This document shows, in pieces, positions 20,415 to 28,454 of a DNA stretch of 64,000 bases. The notes beneath the pieces were generated by a model, which worked only from the letters and a program-made list of their open reading frames with translations, made no database searches and was not told the DNA's origin. This DNA is from Xanthomonas sp. SI (GTDB lineage Bacteria; Pseudomonadota; Gammaproteobacteria; Xanthomonadales; Xanthomonadaceae): positions 3,534,001 through 3,598,000 of the forward strand of contig NZ_CP051261.1 of assembly GCF_014236855.1 (NCBI RefSeq), in the 5' to 3' direction. Position 1 is the stretch's first letter. Every line of letters starts with the position of its first letter. Position numbers and translations under genes: made by a program.

Positions 20415-21481
20415 AGCAGCGCCTGCGCTTGGTCCCACCAGCTGTCGAGCAGCGTCGCCGCCGGCTGCGCCGGCGCCATCCACGCCGACTGCCCGGCCCA
20501 GGCCTGCATCGCTGCCAGGCGGCCTTCGCGCACCGCGACCTGGCGCATCGGCGCGGTCAGCCCGCGCTGCACCGGGTAGGGTCGCGGCGGGGGCGCTGTC
20601 GACTCGGCCGCGGCACGCACGTAGTCGGTGGCCAGCGCACGGCCAAGGCGACCGGAAAACGCACGGGTCGGCACCGTCTGTTCCGGCTCGGCGCGCGCCA
20701 GCGCCTCGGCCCAGGCTGGCGCCAGCGCCGCCTCCGGGGTGCGCAGGAAGGCAGTGCCGATCTGCACGGCGCTGGCCCCTAGGGTCAGCGCCGCAGCGAT
20801 GCCACGGCCATCGCCGATGCCGCCGGCGGCGATCACCGGCACGTCCAAGTGATCGGCCAGCCGCGGCAGCAGCGCGAACAGCCCGGTCAGCTGCTGCTCG
20901 GCGCGCGACGCATCGAAGGCGCCGCGGTGGCCGCCGGCCTCCGCGCCCTGCGCGACCACCGCATCGGCACCTGCCGCCTGCGCCGCCAGCGCCTCGTCCA
21001 GCGTGGTGGCGCAGGCGAACCAGGCGATGCCGGCCCGCTTCAGTTGCGCGACGAAGGCCGGTGGGAACAGGCCCATGATCGAGGACGCCACCGCCGGACG
21101 CGCGTCCAGCAACGCGGCGCATTGCGCGTCGAAATCGGCTGGACCGGCATCGCCGGCGGCCGCCTCCACCGGCGGCCCCCACTGCGCAAGGAACGCGCGC
21201 GTGGCGGCCTCGGCCGCGGCATCGCGCAGCGGCGGCGGATCGGGGACCCACAGGTTGACCTGCGCCGGTCCATCGGTGTCGCGCCGAAACGCGTCCATCC
21301 AGGTGCCGATATCCGCGACCGAGGACAGCACCGCGCCCATCGCGCCCATGCCGCCGGCCTGCGCGACCGCCACCGACAACGGCACCGGGCAGGCGCCGGC
21401 CATCGGTGCCAGCAGGATCGGTGCGCGCAGGCCGAAGCGGGTGCAGAACGCGGTGACGCGGTGTTGCAGCGAATCGTTCAT
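20411..21481 (-). CDS. Nitronate monooxygenase family protein (FMN TIM barrel)
   Basis: A 356-residue FMN-dependent enzyme of the 2-nitropropane dioxygenase family that oxidises nitroalkane anions such as propionate-3-nitronate. The N-terminus [37 protein letters not shown] is the flavin-binding first strand. The motif [16 protein letters not shown] carries the usual active-site His. [34 protein letters not shown] binds the FMN phosphate. The start at 21481 is chosen for MNDSLQHRV. It overlaps the aminotransferase gene by 4 bp. Why the pair sits between ffh and rpsP is unclear. Confidence 0.9.
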   Translation of the reverse strand: MNDSLQHRVTAFCTRFGLRAPILLAPMAGACPVPLSVAVAQAGGMGAMGAVLSSVADIGTWMDAFRRDTDGPAQVNLWVPDPPPLRDAAAEAATRAFLAQWGPPVEAAAGDAGPADFDAQCAALLDARPAVASSIMGLFPPAFVAQLKRAGIAWFACATTLDEALAAQAAGADAVVAQGAEAGGHRGAFDASRAEQQLTGLFALLPRLADHLDVPVIAAGGIGDGRGIAAALTLGASAVQIGTAFLRTPEAALAPAWAEALARAEPEQTVPTRAFSGRLGRALATDYVRAAAESTAPPPRPYPVQRGLTAPMRQVAVREGRLAAMQAWAGQSAWMAPAQPAATLLDSWWDQAQALL

Positions 21482-21597
21482 GGCGGGTCGATACTGCGCG
21501 TGGCGGATGGCGCAGCGGATGATATCGCCAGTTTCGGCGCAGCGGCTGCGGGGTGCAGCAGGCACTGGATGCGAGGAATGAGGCTGCATTGGATTGG

Positions 21598-21869
21598 ATG
21601 GCGAGGTGGCTTCGCCCCTACCCTCACCCCTCTCCCGGGGGAGAGGGGCTATGCGCGCTGGGCTGTTCCCTTCTCCCGCCGGGAGAAGGTGGCCCGCAGG
21701 GCCGGATGAGGGTAAGGGCGAAGCCTCATGTTCTTCGAATCAACGAGACGCTTTCGCGCCGGATCCTCCGAGGTGGCTTTCGCTCCGACCCTCGCCCTGG
21801 TCCCTCTATGCATGGCGAAGTGGCTTCGCCCCTACCCTCACCCCAACCCCTCTCCCGGGGGGAGAGGGG
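21598..21869. repeat. Palindromic repeat cluster of the 142-bp family
   Basis: The 430-bp gap between ffh and the nitronate monooxygenase gene holds palindromes CCCCTCTCCC-GGGGGAGAGGGG (21627-21648), CCTTCTCCCGCCGGGAGAAGG (21669-21689) and CCCCTCTCCC-GGGGGGAGAGGGG (21847-21869). It also holds a direct repeat, ATGGCGA(G/A)GTGGCTTCGCC, at 21598 and 21812. This is the same family as 9282-9608. No gene is seen. Confidence 0.85.
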
Positions 21870-21911
21870 CTTGCGCATGTGGCGTCCTTGCGAGGTCGCC
21901 GTTACGGACGC

Positions 21912-23291
21912 TCAGCGGAACGGCAGGCCGCCGCGGCCGCCCATGCCACCCATCATGCCCTTCATGCCGCGCATCAGGCCCTTCATGCCGCCGCCGGCCA
22001 TCTTCGACATCATCTTTTCCATCTGCTGGTACTGCTTCATCAGCTTGTTGACGTCGGCCGGCTGGGTGCCGGAACCGCGCGCGATGCGGGCGCGGCGCGA
22101 GCCGTTGAGCAGGGTCGGATTGCGCCGTTCCTTCTTGGTCATCGAACCGATGATCGCGATCATCCGCGGCACGTCCTTGTTGCCGGCGACCTGCTGCTTG
22201 AGGTGCTCGGGGATCTGGCCCATGCCCGGCAGCTTGTCCATCAGCCCGGAAATGCCGCCCATGTTCTGCATCTGCTCGAGCTGGTCGCGCATGTCGTTGA
22301 GGTCGAACTTCTTGCCCTTGGCGACCTTCTCGGCCAGCTTCTGCGCCTTGTCCTTGTCGACCTGGTGCTCGACCTGCTCGACCAGCGACAGCACGTCGCC
22401 CATGTCCAGGATGCGGCTGGCCAGGCGGTCGGGATGGAACACGTCCAGGCCGTCGGGCTTCTCGCCCACGCCGATGAACTTGATCGGCTTGCCGGTGATG
22501 TAGCGCACGCTCAGCGCGGCGCCGCCGCGGGCGTCGCCGTCGGTCTTGGTCAGCACCACGCCGGTCAGCGGCAGCGCTTCGCTGAACGCCTTGGCGGTGT
22601 TGGCCGCGTCCTGGCCGGTCATCGCATCGACCACGAACAGGGTTTCGGCCGGGTTGATCGCGGCGTGCAGCGCCTTGATCTCGGTCATCATCGCCGCGTC
22701 GATGGCGAGGCGGCCGGCGGTGTCGACCAGCAGCACGTCGACGAAGGACTTGCGCGCGTCGGCGATCGCGGCGCGGACGATGTCCACCGGCTGCTGCGAG
22801 GCCTCGGACGGGAAGAACAGCACCCCGACCTGCTCGGCCAGGGTCTTGAGCTGCTCGATCGCGGCCGGACGGTAGACGTCGGCCGAGACCACCATCACCT
22901 TCTTCTTGCGCTTTTCCTTCAGGTGCTTGGCCAGCTTGCCGACCGTGGTGGTCTTGCCCGCGCCCTGCAGGCCGGCCATCAGCACGATCGCCGGCGCCGG
23001 CACGTTGAGGTTGAGGTCGCTGGCGGCCGAGCCCATCACCGTGGTCAGCTCGTCGCGCACGACCTTGATCAGCGCCTGGCCCGGGGTCAGGCTCTTGAGC
23101 ACTTCCTGGCCGACCGCGCGCACCTTGATGCGCTCGATCAGGGCCTGCACCACCGGCAGCGCGACGTCGGCCTCGAGCAGCGCGATGCGCACTTCGCGGG
23201 TGGCTTCGCGGATGTTCTCCTCGGTCAGGCGGCCGCGGCCGCGCAGGCGCTGCATGGTGCCGGAGAGGCGTTGGGTGAGGGATTCGAACAT
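21912..23291 (-). CDS. ffh: Signal recognition particle GTPase Ffh
   Basis: Binds 4.5S RNA and signal sequences of nascent inner-membrane proteins and docks with FtsY. 459 residues. N domain: MFESLTQRLSGTMQRLRGRGRLTEENI. G domain: GLQGAGKTTTVGKLA (G1), DVYRPAAIEQLKTLAEQ, LLVDTAGRL (G3), LTKTDGDARGGAALS (G4) and the FIGVGEKPDGLDVF closing motif. The M domain ends in a methionine- and glycine-rich tail (MMSKMAGGGMKGLMRGMKGMMGGMGG), used for signal-peptide binding. It is divergent from the CcsA-like gene. Confidence 0.98.
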   Translation of the reverse strand: MFESLTQRLSGTMQRLRGRGRLTEENIREATREVRIALLEADVALPVVQALIERIKVRAVGQEVLKSLTPGQALIKVVRDELTTVMGSAASDLNLNVPAPAIVLMAGLQGAGKTTTVGKLAKHLKEKRKKKVMVVSADVYRPAAIEQLKTLAEQVGVLFFPSEASQQPVDIVRAAIADARKSFVDVLLVDTAGRLAIDAAMMTEIKALHAAINPAETLFVVDAMTGQDAANTAKAFSEALPLTGVVLTKTDGDARGGAALSVRYITGKPIKFIGVGEKPDGLDVFHPDRLASRILDMGDVLSLVEQVEHQVDKDKAQKLAEKVAKGKKFDLNDMRDQLEQMQNMGGISGLMDKLPGMGQIPEHLKQQVAGNKDVPRMIAIIGSMTKKERRNPTLLNGSRRARIARGSGTQPADVNKLMKQYQQMEKMMSKMAGGGMKGLMRGMKGMMGGMGGRGGLPFR

Positions 23292-23546
23292 GCGGGCGGG
23301 TCGCAGACGGGAAACGGTCGTCGATTATAGCCGCGCCGGCTGGCGATCCCGGAGCCGGCCCCGGCCCGGGTCCGAAGCCGCATCGACAGGCCGGCGTCCG
23401 CCCTGGCGCCGCTGCCTGCCGGCTTGCTCCCGGTGCCGCCGATGCCGCAGCCGCATGGCGTGCTGTCGTGGGCGCGGCGCGAAAGGGCGCGTCCGATCGA
23501 CCGGGCCGCTGCCACGAGCGCAGGCCCGATATGCGAAACTGGCGCG

Positions 23547-24341
23547 ATGTTCTTCATCCTCGTCGCGACCCTGCTGTACCTCACCGCCACCGGCCTGCTG
23601 GTCGGCTCGGTGGTGCGCGACCGGGTCGAGCGCAGCCGCGCCTGGCTGTGGGCGGCGCTGCCGGCGGTGGCGCTGCATGCGGGCTACCACGTGCAGGTGG
23701 CGCTGCACACCGCCGGCGGGCCGGACATGCACTTCTTCGCCGCGCTGTCGCTGGTCAGCCTGGGCATGGCGCTGATGACTGCGCTGGTCGGCGCCAGCGG
23801 GCGCATGGCGGCGCTGGGCGTGGTGGTGTTCCCGCTGTCGGCGGCGCTGCTGCTGGCCTACCACTCGCACGGCCACGAGCCGGCGCCGGTGCTGGACTGG
23901 CGGCTGCAGCTGCACGCGTGGATGGCGCTGCTGGCCTATGCCACGCTGGGCATCGCCGCGCTGCTGGCGGTGATGCTGTGGCTGCAGGAGCGCGCGCTGC
24001 GCCGTCGCGACTTCCACCCGTGGCTGCGCGCGCTGCCGCCGCTGACCGCGCTGGAGACGCTGCTGTTTCGCACCATCGTGGTCGGCTTCATCCTGCTGAC
24101 CCTGACCCTGCTGACCGGGGTGCTGTTCGTGCAGGATTTCCTGGCGCAGCGGCTGGTGCAGAAGACCGTGCTCAGCGTGCTGTCGTGGATCGTGTTCGGC
24201 GCGCTGCTGTTCGGCCGCTGGCGCTACGGCTGGCGCGGGATCAAGGCGGTGCACTGGACCCTGGCGGCGATGCTGTTGCTGCTGCTGGCGTTCTTCGGCA
24301 GCAAGTTCGTCATCGAACTGGTGCTGGGGCATCCGCAGTAG
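23547..24341 (+). CDS. CcsA/YpjD-like cytochrome c assembly family membrane protein
   Basis: A 264-residue inner-membrane protein with about eight hydrophobic helices. The CcmC/CcsA haem-handling family signature is seen in LDWRLQLHAWMALLAYATLGIAALLAVMLWLQERALR and the C-terminal SWIVFGALLFGRWRYGWRGIKAVHWTLAAMLLLLLAFFGSKFVIELVLG. There are conserved His residues in several loops (YHSHGHEP, LHAW, VHW). A gene of this type next to ffh is common in gammaproteobacteria (ypjD). Its precise role, possibly haem delivery or a non-haem structural function, is not settled. The start at 23547 places the first helix at the N-terminus. Confidence 0.88.
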   Translation: MFFILVATLLYLTATGLLVGSVVRDRVERSRAWLWAALPAVALHAGYHVQVALHTAGGPDMHFFAALSLVSLGMALMTALVGASGRMAALGVVVFPLSAALLLAYHSHGHEPAPVLDWRLQLHAWMALLAYATLGIAALLAVMLWLQERALRRRDFHPWLRALPPLTALETLLFRTIVVGFILLTLTLLTGVLFVQDFLAQRLVQKTVLSVLSWIVFGALLFGRWRYGWRGIKAVHWTLAAMLLLLLAFFGSKFVIELVLGHPQ

Positions 24342-24378
24342 CGGTTGTAAGTTGGCATCTGGGATGTCAATGCATCTT

Positions 24379-24464
24379 CTGTAGGAGCGGCTTCAGCCGC
24401 GACCCGGCACCGAGAAAATACCGGCTGCGGAAACGATCTGTCGCGGCTGAAGCCGCTCCTACAG
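24379..24464. repeat. Inverted REP pair
   Basis: Two REP palindromes (core GCGGCTTCAGCCGC) face each other across about 37 bp, forming an 86-bp BIME that could fold into one long hairpin. It lies between the convergent CcsA-like and galM genes and may act as a bidirectional terminator. Confidence 0.9.
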
Positions 24465-24502
24465 GAAGCGCGATCGCTGCTGGCAGCGATCCGCATCACA
24501 CT

Positions 24503-25555
24503 TCAATCGGCCAATGCCGCCTCTACTGTGGCCCAATCGGCATTCGCGCCGACCTCGGCGAAGCGGTATTCGATGCGGTGCCGGTAGACCTGGCCGGGAC
24601 GCAGGATGGTGTCGGGAAAGCCCGGCTGGTTCGGCGCATCCGGATAGCCCTGCGGCTCCAGGCACACGCCGCGGCCCAGGCCCGGATGCTGGCGGTCCAG
24701 CCAGTGCCCTTCGTACAGTTGCAACGCCGGCATCGCGCTGGCGATGCGCATGGCCACGCCGCTGTGCGGCGAATACAGGATGGCGCTGCAGTCGCGCGGA
24801 TCGGCCAGCACCAGGCAGTGGTCGTAGCCGCCGCTCAGGCGTAGCTGCGGATCGGCCGCGCCGTCCTTGTCGCCAATCGCGCGCGGGCTGCGGAAATCGA
24901 ACGGCGTGCCGGCCACGGCGGCGACCTCGCCGGTCGGCAGCAACGCCGCGTCGGCCACCGGCAGGTAGCGGTCGGCCGGTACCCGCAGCCACTGCGCGGC
25001 GGCCGCCACGCCGGCATCGCCGGCCAGGTTGAAGTACGGATGATGGGTGAGATTGAGCGGGGTCGGCGCATCGGTCTGCGCAGCGAACTCCAGTTCCAGG
25101 GTGCGCCCGTGCACCTTGAACTCGGCGCTGACCTGCACGTTGCCCGGATAGCCTTCCTCGCCGGCCGGCGAGTCGTAGCGCAGTTGCAGGCCGCGCTCGG
25201 ACTGCGCCTGCACCGACCACACCCGGCGCCCGAATCCGCACGCGCCGCCATGCAGATGATTGGCGCCTTCGTTGGCGGTGACCGCGTAGCGCTGCCCGTC
25301 CACGCTGAATGCCGAGCCGGCGATGCGATTGCCGAAGCGGCCGACCAGCACGCCGAGATACGCCGGGTCGTGCAGGTATGCGTCCAGCGTCGGCAGCCCG
25401 AGGACCAGCTCGGTGCGGCCGCGCGCGGTGTCCAGGCTGAGGCTACGCAGCAGGCCGCCGTAGGTCAGCACTTCCGCGCGCAAGCCGGCGCCGCTGTCCA
25501 GGAGCACACGTTGGATGGCGGTACCGTCGGGAAGCTGGCCGAAGATCGATGACAT
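24503..25555 (-). CDS. galM: Aldose 1-epimerase (mutarotase)
   Basis: Interconverts alpha and beta anomers of aldoses such as galactose, glucose or L-arabinose. 350 residues from MSSIFGQLPDG; an in-frame extension upstream lacks conserved sequence. Family motifs: VGRFGNRIAGSAFSVDGQRYAVTANEGANHLHGG, with the substrate-binding His, LNLTHHPYFNLAG with the catalytic His, GGYDHCLVL, and the catalytic Glu region CLEPQGYPDAPNQPGFPDTIL. It diverges from a secreted arabinofuranosidase gene, which suggests that it equilibrates released arabinose. Confidence 0.95.
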   Translation of the reverse strand: MSSIFGQLPDGTAIQRVLLDSGAGLRAEVLTYGGLLRSLSLDTARGRTELVLGLPTLDAYLHDPAYLGVLVGRFGNRIAGSAFSVDGQRYAVTANEGANHLHGGACGFGRRVWSVQAQSERGLQLRYDSPAGEEGYPGNVQVSAEFKVHGRTLELEFAAQTDAPTPLNLTHHPYFNLAGDAGVAAAAQWLRVPADRYLPVADAALLPTGEVAAVAGTPFDFRSPRAIGDKDGAADPQLRLSGGYDHCLVLADPRDCSAILYSPHSGVAMRIASAMPALQLYEGHWLDRQHPGLGRGVCLEPQGYPDAPNQPGFPDTILRPGQVYRHRIEYRFAEVGANADWATVEAALAD

Positions 25556-25642
25556 GCGGGGTCCTTGTTGGGCGCGTGCGGAGTCCACGCGTGCCGCGCA
25601 GCATAACCAGCGCGGCCGCTCGCAAGCCATCGCCGCGCGCGT

Positions 25643-25660
25643 TGGTGCATCGATGCACCA
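25643..25660. promoter_or_regulatory. Perfect 18-bp palindrome, LacI-type operator candidate
   Basis: TGGTGCATCGATGCACCA is a perfect palindrome with a central CG, the usual layout of LacI/GalR-family operators. It sits 88 bp upstream of the galM start in the galM/GH51 divergent region. No LacI-family gene is in the window. Confidence 0.6.
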
Positions 25661-25704
25661 CGTCGCGCACTTGCAGCTGCGATCGCGCGCCACCGCCAGG
25701 CGCG

Positions 25705-25744
25705 TGCGATGCCGCAGTCCACGCATGCGATCTGCGGCATCGCA
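25705..25744. promoter_or_regulatory. 12-bp inverted repeat in the galM/GH51 control region
   Basis: TGCGATGCCGCA and TGCGGCATCGCA are exact reverse complements separated by 16 bp. It could be a regulator site or a transcript hairpin between galM and the arabinofuranosidase gene. Confidence 0.5.
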
Positions 25745-25771
25745 TCATTGCAATCCCCATATCGCTACGCC

Positions 25772-25815
25772 GATTTAAATCATTGGTCCGCTATAGGTCG
25801 CTCGCCTATCCTCGA
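25772..25815 (+). promoter_or_regulatory. Promoter-like box, copy 1, upstream of the GH51 gene
   Basis: GATTTAA-N3-ATTGGTC, then 18 bp, then TATCCTCGA. TTGGTC (25783-25788) and TATCCT (25807-25812) could be -35 and -10 elements. A second gap-free copy lies exactly 123 bp downstream. Confidence 0.5.
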
Positions 25816-25894
25816 TGCGCGCATCGGGGAGCGCATCGGCAATGCACGACGCCGAACAGCCGCACCAGCAATGCGAATCGGCTATAGCAGCGAG

Positions 25895-25938
25895 GATTTA
25901 AGTGATTGGTCGCAACCTGCCGGCCTGCCTATGCTCGA
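25895..25938 (+). promoter_or_regulatory. Promoter-like box, copy 2, upstream of the GH51 gene
   Basis: GATTTAA-N3-ATTGGTC (TTGGTC at 25906-25911), an 18-bp spacer and TATGCTCGA (25930-25938) repeat the layout of the copy at 25772 while the spacer sequence differs. Only the two boxes and their spacing are conserved, which points to functional elements in place of a simple duplication. Confidence 0.5.
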
Positions 25939-26174
25939 ACCGCGGCCGGGGACCCGCTGCCGTGCCGCCGCACCGTCACCGGTCACAAGGATTGCGATCT
26001 GCACCGATACCTCCGCCATCGTGCCGCGCCCTGCCAGCAGCCACCGTCGTTGTTCGCTACGCGTACGCCAGGCCCCGTCGTCCCACTGCATGCGCCGCAC
26101 GCGGCGAGTGCCGCCCCTCACCGACAAGGCGTCCTTGCGGGGAACCGCCGCCCCATCCATCCAGGAGACCCACG

Positions 26175-27767
26175 ATGCTCTCGACCCGCTCACTGAAGAA
26201 CGCCGCACTCCGCTGGCGGCGACGCCTGCCGCTGGCCGCCGCGGCGGCCGCGCTGACATTCGGCGCCGGCCTGGCGCAGGCCGCCGACGTCGCGGTGCGC
26301 GGCACGCTGCATGCCGACCAGCCGGGTGCGCAGGTCTCGCGCAACCTGTTCGGCCAGTTCGCCGAACACCTGGGCAACGGCATCTACGGCGGCGTGTGGG
26401 TCGGGCCGGATTCGAAGATCCCCAACACCCGCGGCTACCGCAACGACGTGGTCGCGGCGCTGAAGGCGCTGGACGTGCCCAACATCCGCTGGCCCGGCGG
26501 CTGCTTCGCCGACGAATACCACTGGCGCGACGGCATCGGCCCGCGCGCCAAGCGCCCGACCAGCATCAACACGCACTGGGGCGGCGTCGAGGAACCGAAC
26601 AGCTTCGGCACCCATGAGTTCATGGACTTCACCGAGTTGCTCGGCACCCAGGCCTATGTCGCCGGCAACGTCGGCGACGCCGCGCCGGACGAGATGGCGC
26701 AATGGGTCGAGTACATGACCGCGCCGACCAAGTCCACGCTGGCCAACCAGCGCCGCAGCAACGGCCGCGAGGCACCGTGGAAGGTGCCGTACTTCGGCGT
26801 CGGCAACGAGTTGTGGGGCTGCGGCGGCAACATGCGCGTGGAATACGCCGCCGACGTGTATCGCCGCTACCAGACCTTCGTCAAGGCACCGGCCGATCAG
26901 AAGATCATGAAGATCGCGCCCGGCCCCAGCGATGCCGACTACCACTGGACCGAAGTGATGATGCGCGAGGCCACCAAGTACATGGACGGGCTGAGCATGC
27001 ACTACTACACCATCCCCGGCGGCTGGCCGCCGCGCGCCTCGTCCACCGATTTCGACGAGACCGCGTGGATCGAGACGCTGTCGCGCACGCTGCTGATGGA
27101 CGAGCTGATCAGCAAGCACAGCGCGATCATGGACAAGTACGACCCGGGCAAGAAGGTCGCGCTGGTGGTGGACGAATGGGGCACCTGGTACAGCGGCCTG
27201 CCCAACGTCAACCCGGGCTTCCTGCGCCAGCAGAACACGCTGCGCGACGCGCTGGTGGCCTCGCTCAACCTGGACATCTTCGTCCAGCATGCCGACCGCG
27301 TGCGCATGGCCAACATCGCGCAGATGATCAACGTGCTGCAGGCGATGATCCTCACCGACGGCGACAAGATGCTGCTGACCCCGACCTACCACGTGTTCGC
27401 GATGTACAAGCCGTACCAGGACGCGACCGCGCTGCCGCTGCAGATCAAGGCGCCCGACTACAAGCACGGCGAGTACACGGTGCCGTCGGTGCACGGTTCG
27501 GCGGTCAAGGCGAAGGACGGCCACGTCTACGTGGCGCTGACCAACCTGGACCCGAACCGCGCCGCAGAGGTGGTGGTGAGCGTGGACGGCGTACAGGCCA
27601 GCGGCGTCAGCGGACAGATCCTCACCGCGCCGAAGATCACTGCGCTCAACACCTTCGAACAGCCGCAGGCGGTGAAGCCGGCTGCGTTTAGCGGCGCCAG
27701 CCTGCAGGGCGGCACGCTGAAGGTGGCGCTGCCGGCCAAGGCGATCGTGATGCTGAAGCTGCAATAG
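26175..27767 (+). CDS. Secreted alpha-L-arabinofuranosidase, GH51
   Basis: Removes alpha-L-arabinofuranosyl side chains from arabinoxylan, arabinan and related plant polymers. 530 residues from the ATG at 26175 with an AGGAGA ribosome site. A Sec signal peptide (residues 1-38, RRRLPLAAAAAALTFGAGLAQAAD) is unusual for GH51, where many enzymes are cytoplasmic, so it should act in the periplasm or outside the cell. The TIM barrel contains NIRWPGGCFADEYHWRDGIGP. The acid/base Glu212 is in GVGNELWGCGG and the nucleophile Glu334 in LVVDEWGTWY. A C-terminal beta-sandwich follows. It diverges from galM. Confidence 0.95.
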   Translation: MLSTRSLKNAALRWRRRLPLAAAAAALTFGAGLAQAADVAVRGTLHADQPGAQVSRNLFGQFAEHLGNGIYGGVWVGPDSKIPNTRGYRNDVVAALKALDVPNIRWPGGCFADEYHWRDGIGPRAKRPTSINTHWGGVEEPNSFGTHEFMDFTELLGTQAYVAGNVGDAAPDEMAQWVEYMTAPTKSTLANQRRSNGREAPWKVPYFGVGNELWGCGGNMRVEYAADVYRRYQTFVKAPADQKIMKIAPGPSDADYHWTEVMMREATKYMDGLSMHYYTIPGGWPPRASSTDFDETAWIETLSRTLLMDELISKHSAIMDKYDPGKKVALVVDEWGTWYSGLPNVNPGFLRQQNTLRDALVASLNLDIFVQHADRVRMANIAQMINVLQAMILTDGDKMLLTPTYHVFAMYKPYQDATALPLQIKAPDYKHGEYTVPSVHGSAVKAKDGHVYVALTNLDPNRAAEVVVSVDGVQASGVSGQILTAPKITALNTFEQPQAVKPAAFSGASLQGGTLKVALPAKAIVMLKLQ

Positions 27768-27821
27768 TCGCGGACGCCTTCGCGCCTACCCTCCCGCTGC
27801 AGGGCGCGGGCAGGTCGTCCG

Positions 27822-27852
27822 AACCACGCCGGCGCAGGTCGGCGTGGTTTTT
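27822..27852 (+). terminator. Intrinsic terminator of the GH51 gene
   Basis: AACCACGCCG / CGGCGTGGTT with an 8-nt loop and a run of seven T. It also covers the end of the convergent hypothetical gene. Confidence 0.88.
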
Positions 27853-28326
27853 TTATTCCTGCGGCTCCGACAAGCGCGCGAACAGCGAGTCGCCGTCCGG
27901 CGAGATCAGGTCGCTGACCGCCCAGCAACCGTTGCCGCGGCGCTGCAGCTCGATCTTCACCGAGCCCGGCTTGGTGGACGAGCCGCCAAGCGCCAGCCGG
28001 TAGTCCACCCGCACCTCCAGCACGGTCGCAAGGGAGCCGCCGGACACCAGGGTGAAGCGCGGCGCGCCCTGGATGTCGCCGTCCTGCGCGTTGGTCCATG
28101 GATCGTCGCCCATGCGGCAGATCGCCTCGCGCTGGGCGCATGCGATCTCACCCTTGATCGCATGCGCGAAGGACGGCGTCAGCAGCCCGTCCAGATTCTG
28201 CGGGCGCCGATAGAAATCGCGCGCCTGGTACAGCCGCTGCGCCACCTGCAGCGGCGTCGCGCACGGCGGCGCCTGCGCCGCGGCGAGCGCAGGCAGGAAG
28301 GCAAGGATGGCAACGAGTCGACGCAT
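27853..28326 (-). CDS. Small exported protein of unknown function
   Basis: 157 residues with a clear Sec signal peptide (MRRLVAILAFLPALAAAQAPP). The mature part has four Cys residues (PPCATP, IACAQREAICRMG, GNGCWAVSDL) that could form two disulphides. The pattern of an early helix (LQVAQRLYQARDFY) followed by alternating strands ending in GCWAVSDLIS resembles DUF3828-type periplasmic proteins; I am not certain of this. It is downstream of the EF-G2 gene on the same strand but separated by a terminator, so it is probably transcribed separately. Confidence 0.75.
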   Translation of the reverse strand: MRRLVAILAFLPALAAAQAPPCATPLQVAQRLYQARDFYRRPQNLDGLLTPSFAHAIKGEIACAQREAICRMGDDPWTNAQDGDIQGAPRFTLVSGGSLATVLEVRVDYRLALGGSSTKPGSVKIELQRRGNGCWAVSDLISPDGDSLFARLSEPQE

Positions 28327-28390
28327 GCGCGGCTCCGGTATCGGGGGCGCCTATGAAGCCCGGATCGCGGCGTGCGCGCAAGCGCCGGGC

Positions 28391-28422
28391 AAAAAAAGAG
28401 GAGCCGGCGAACCGGCTCCTCG
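28391..28422 (-). terminator. Intrinsic terminator of the EF-G2 gene
   Basis: On the minus strand GAGGAGCCGGT-loop-CCGGCTCCTC is followed by TTTTTTT. It lies 33 bp past the EF-G2 stop. Confidence 0.9.
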
Positions 28423-28454
28423 ACCTCGTACAGCAGCTCTCGCAAGCGGGCGAT

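Noticed and set aside
25792..25809. A possible OxyR site (ATAG...CTAT) before the GH51 gene, resembling the katG operator
   Set aside because: The half-sites are 9 bp apart, not 7, and no second dyad follows; the match is better explained by the duplicated promoter-like box.
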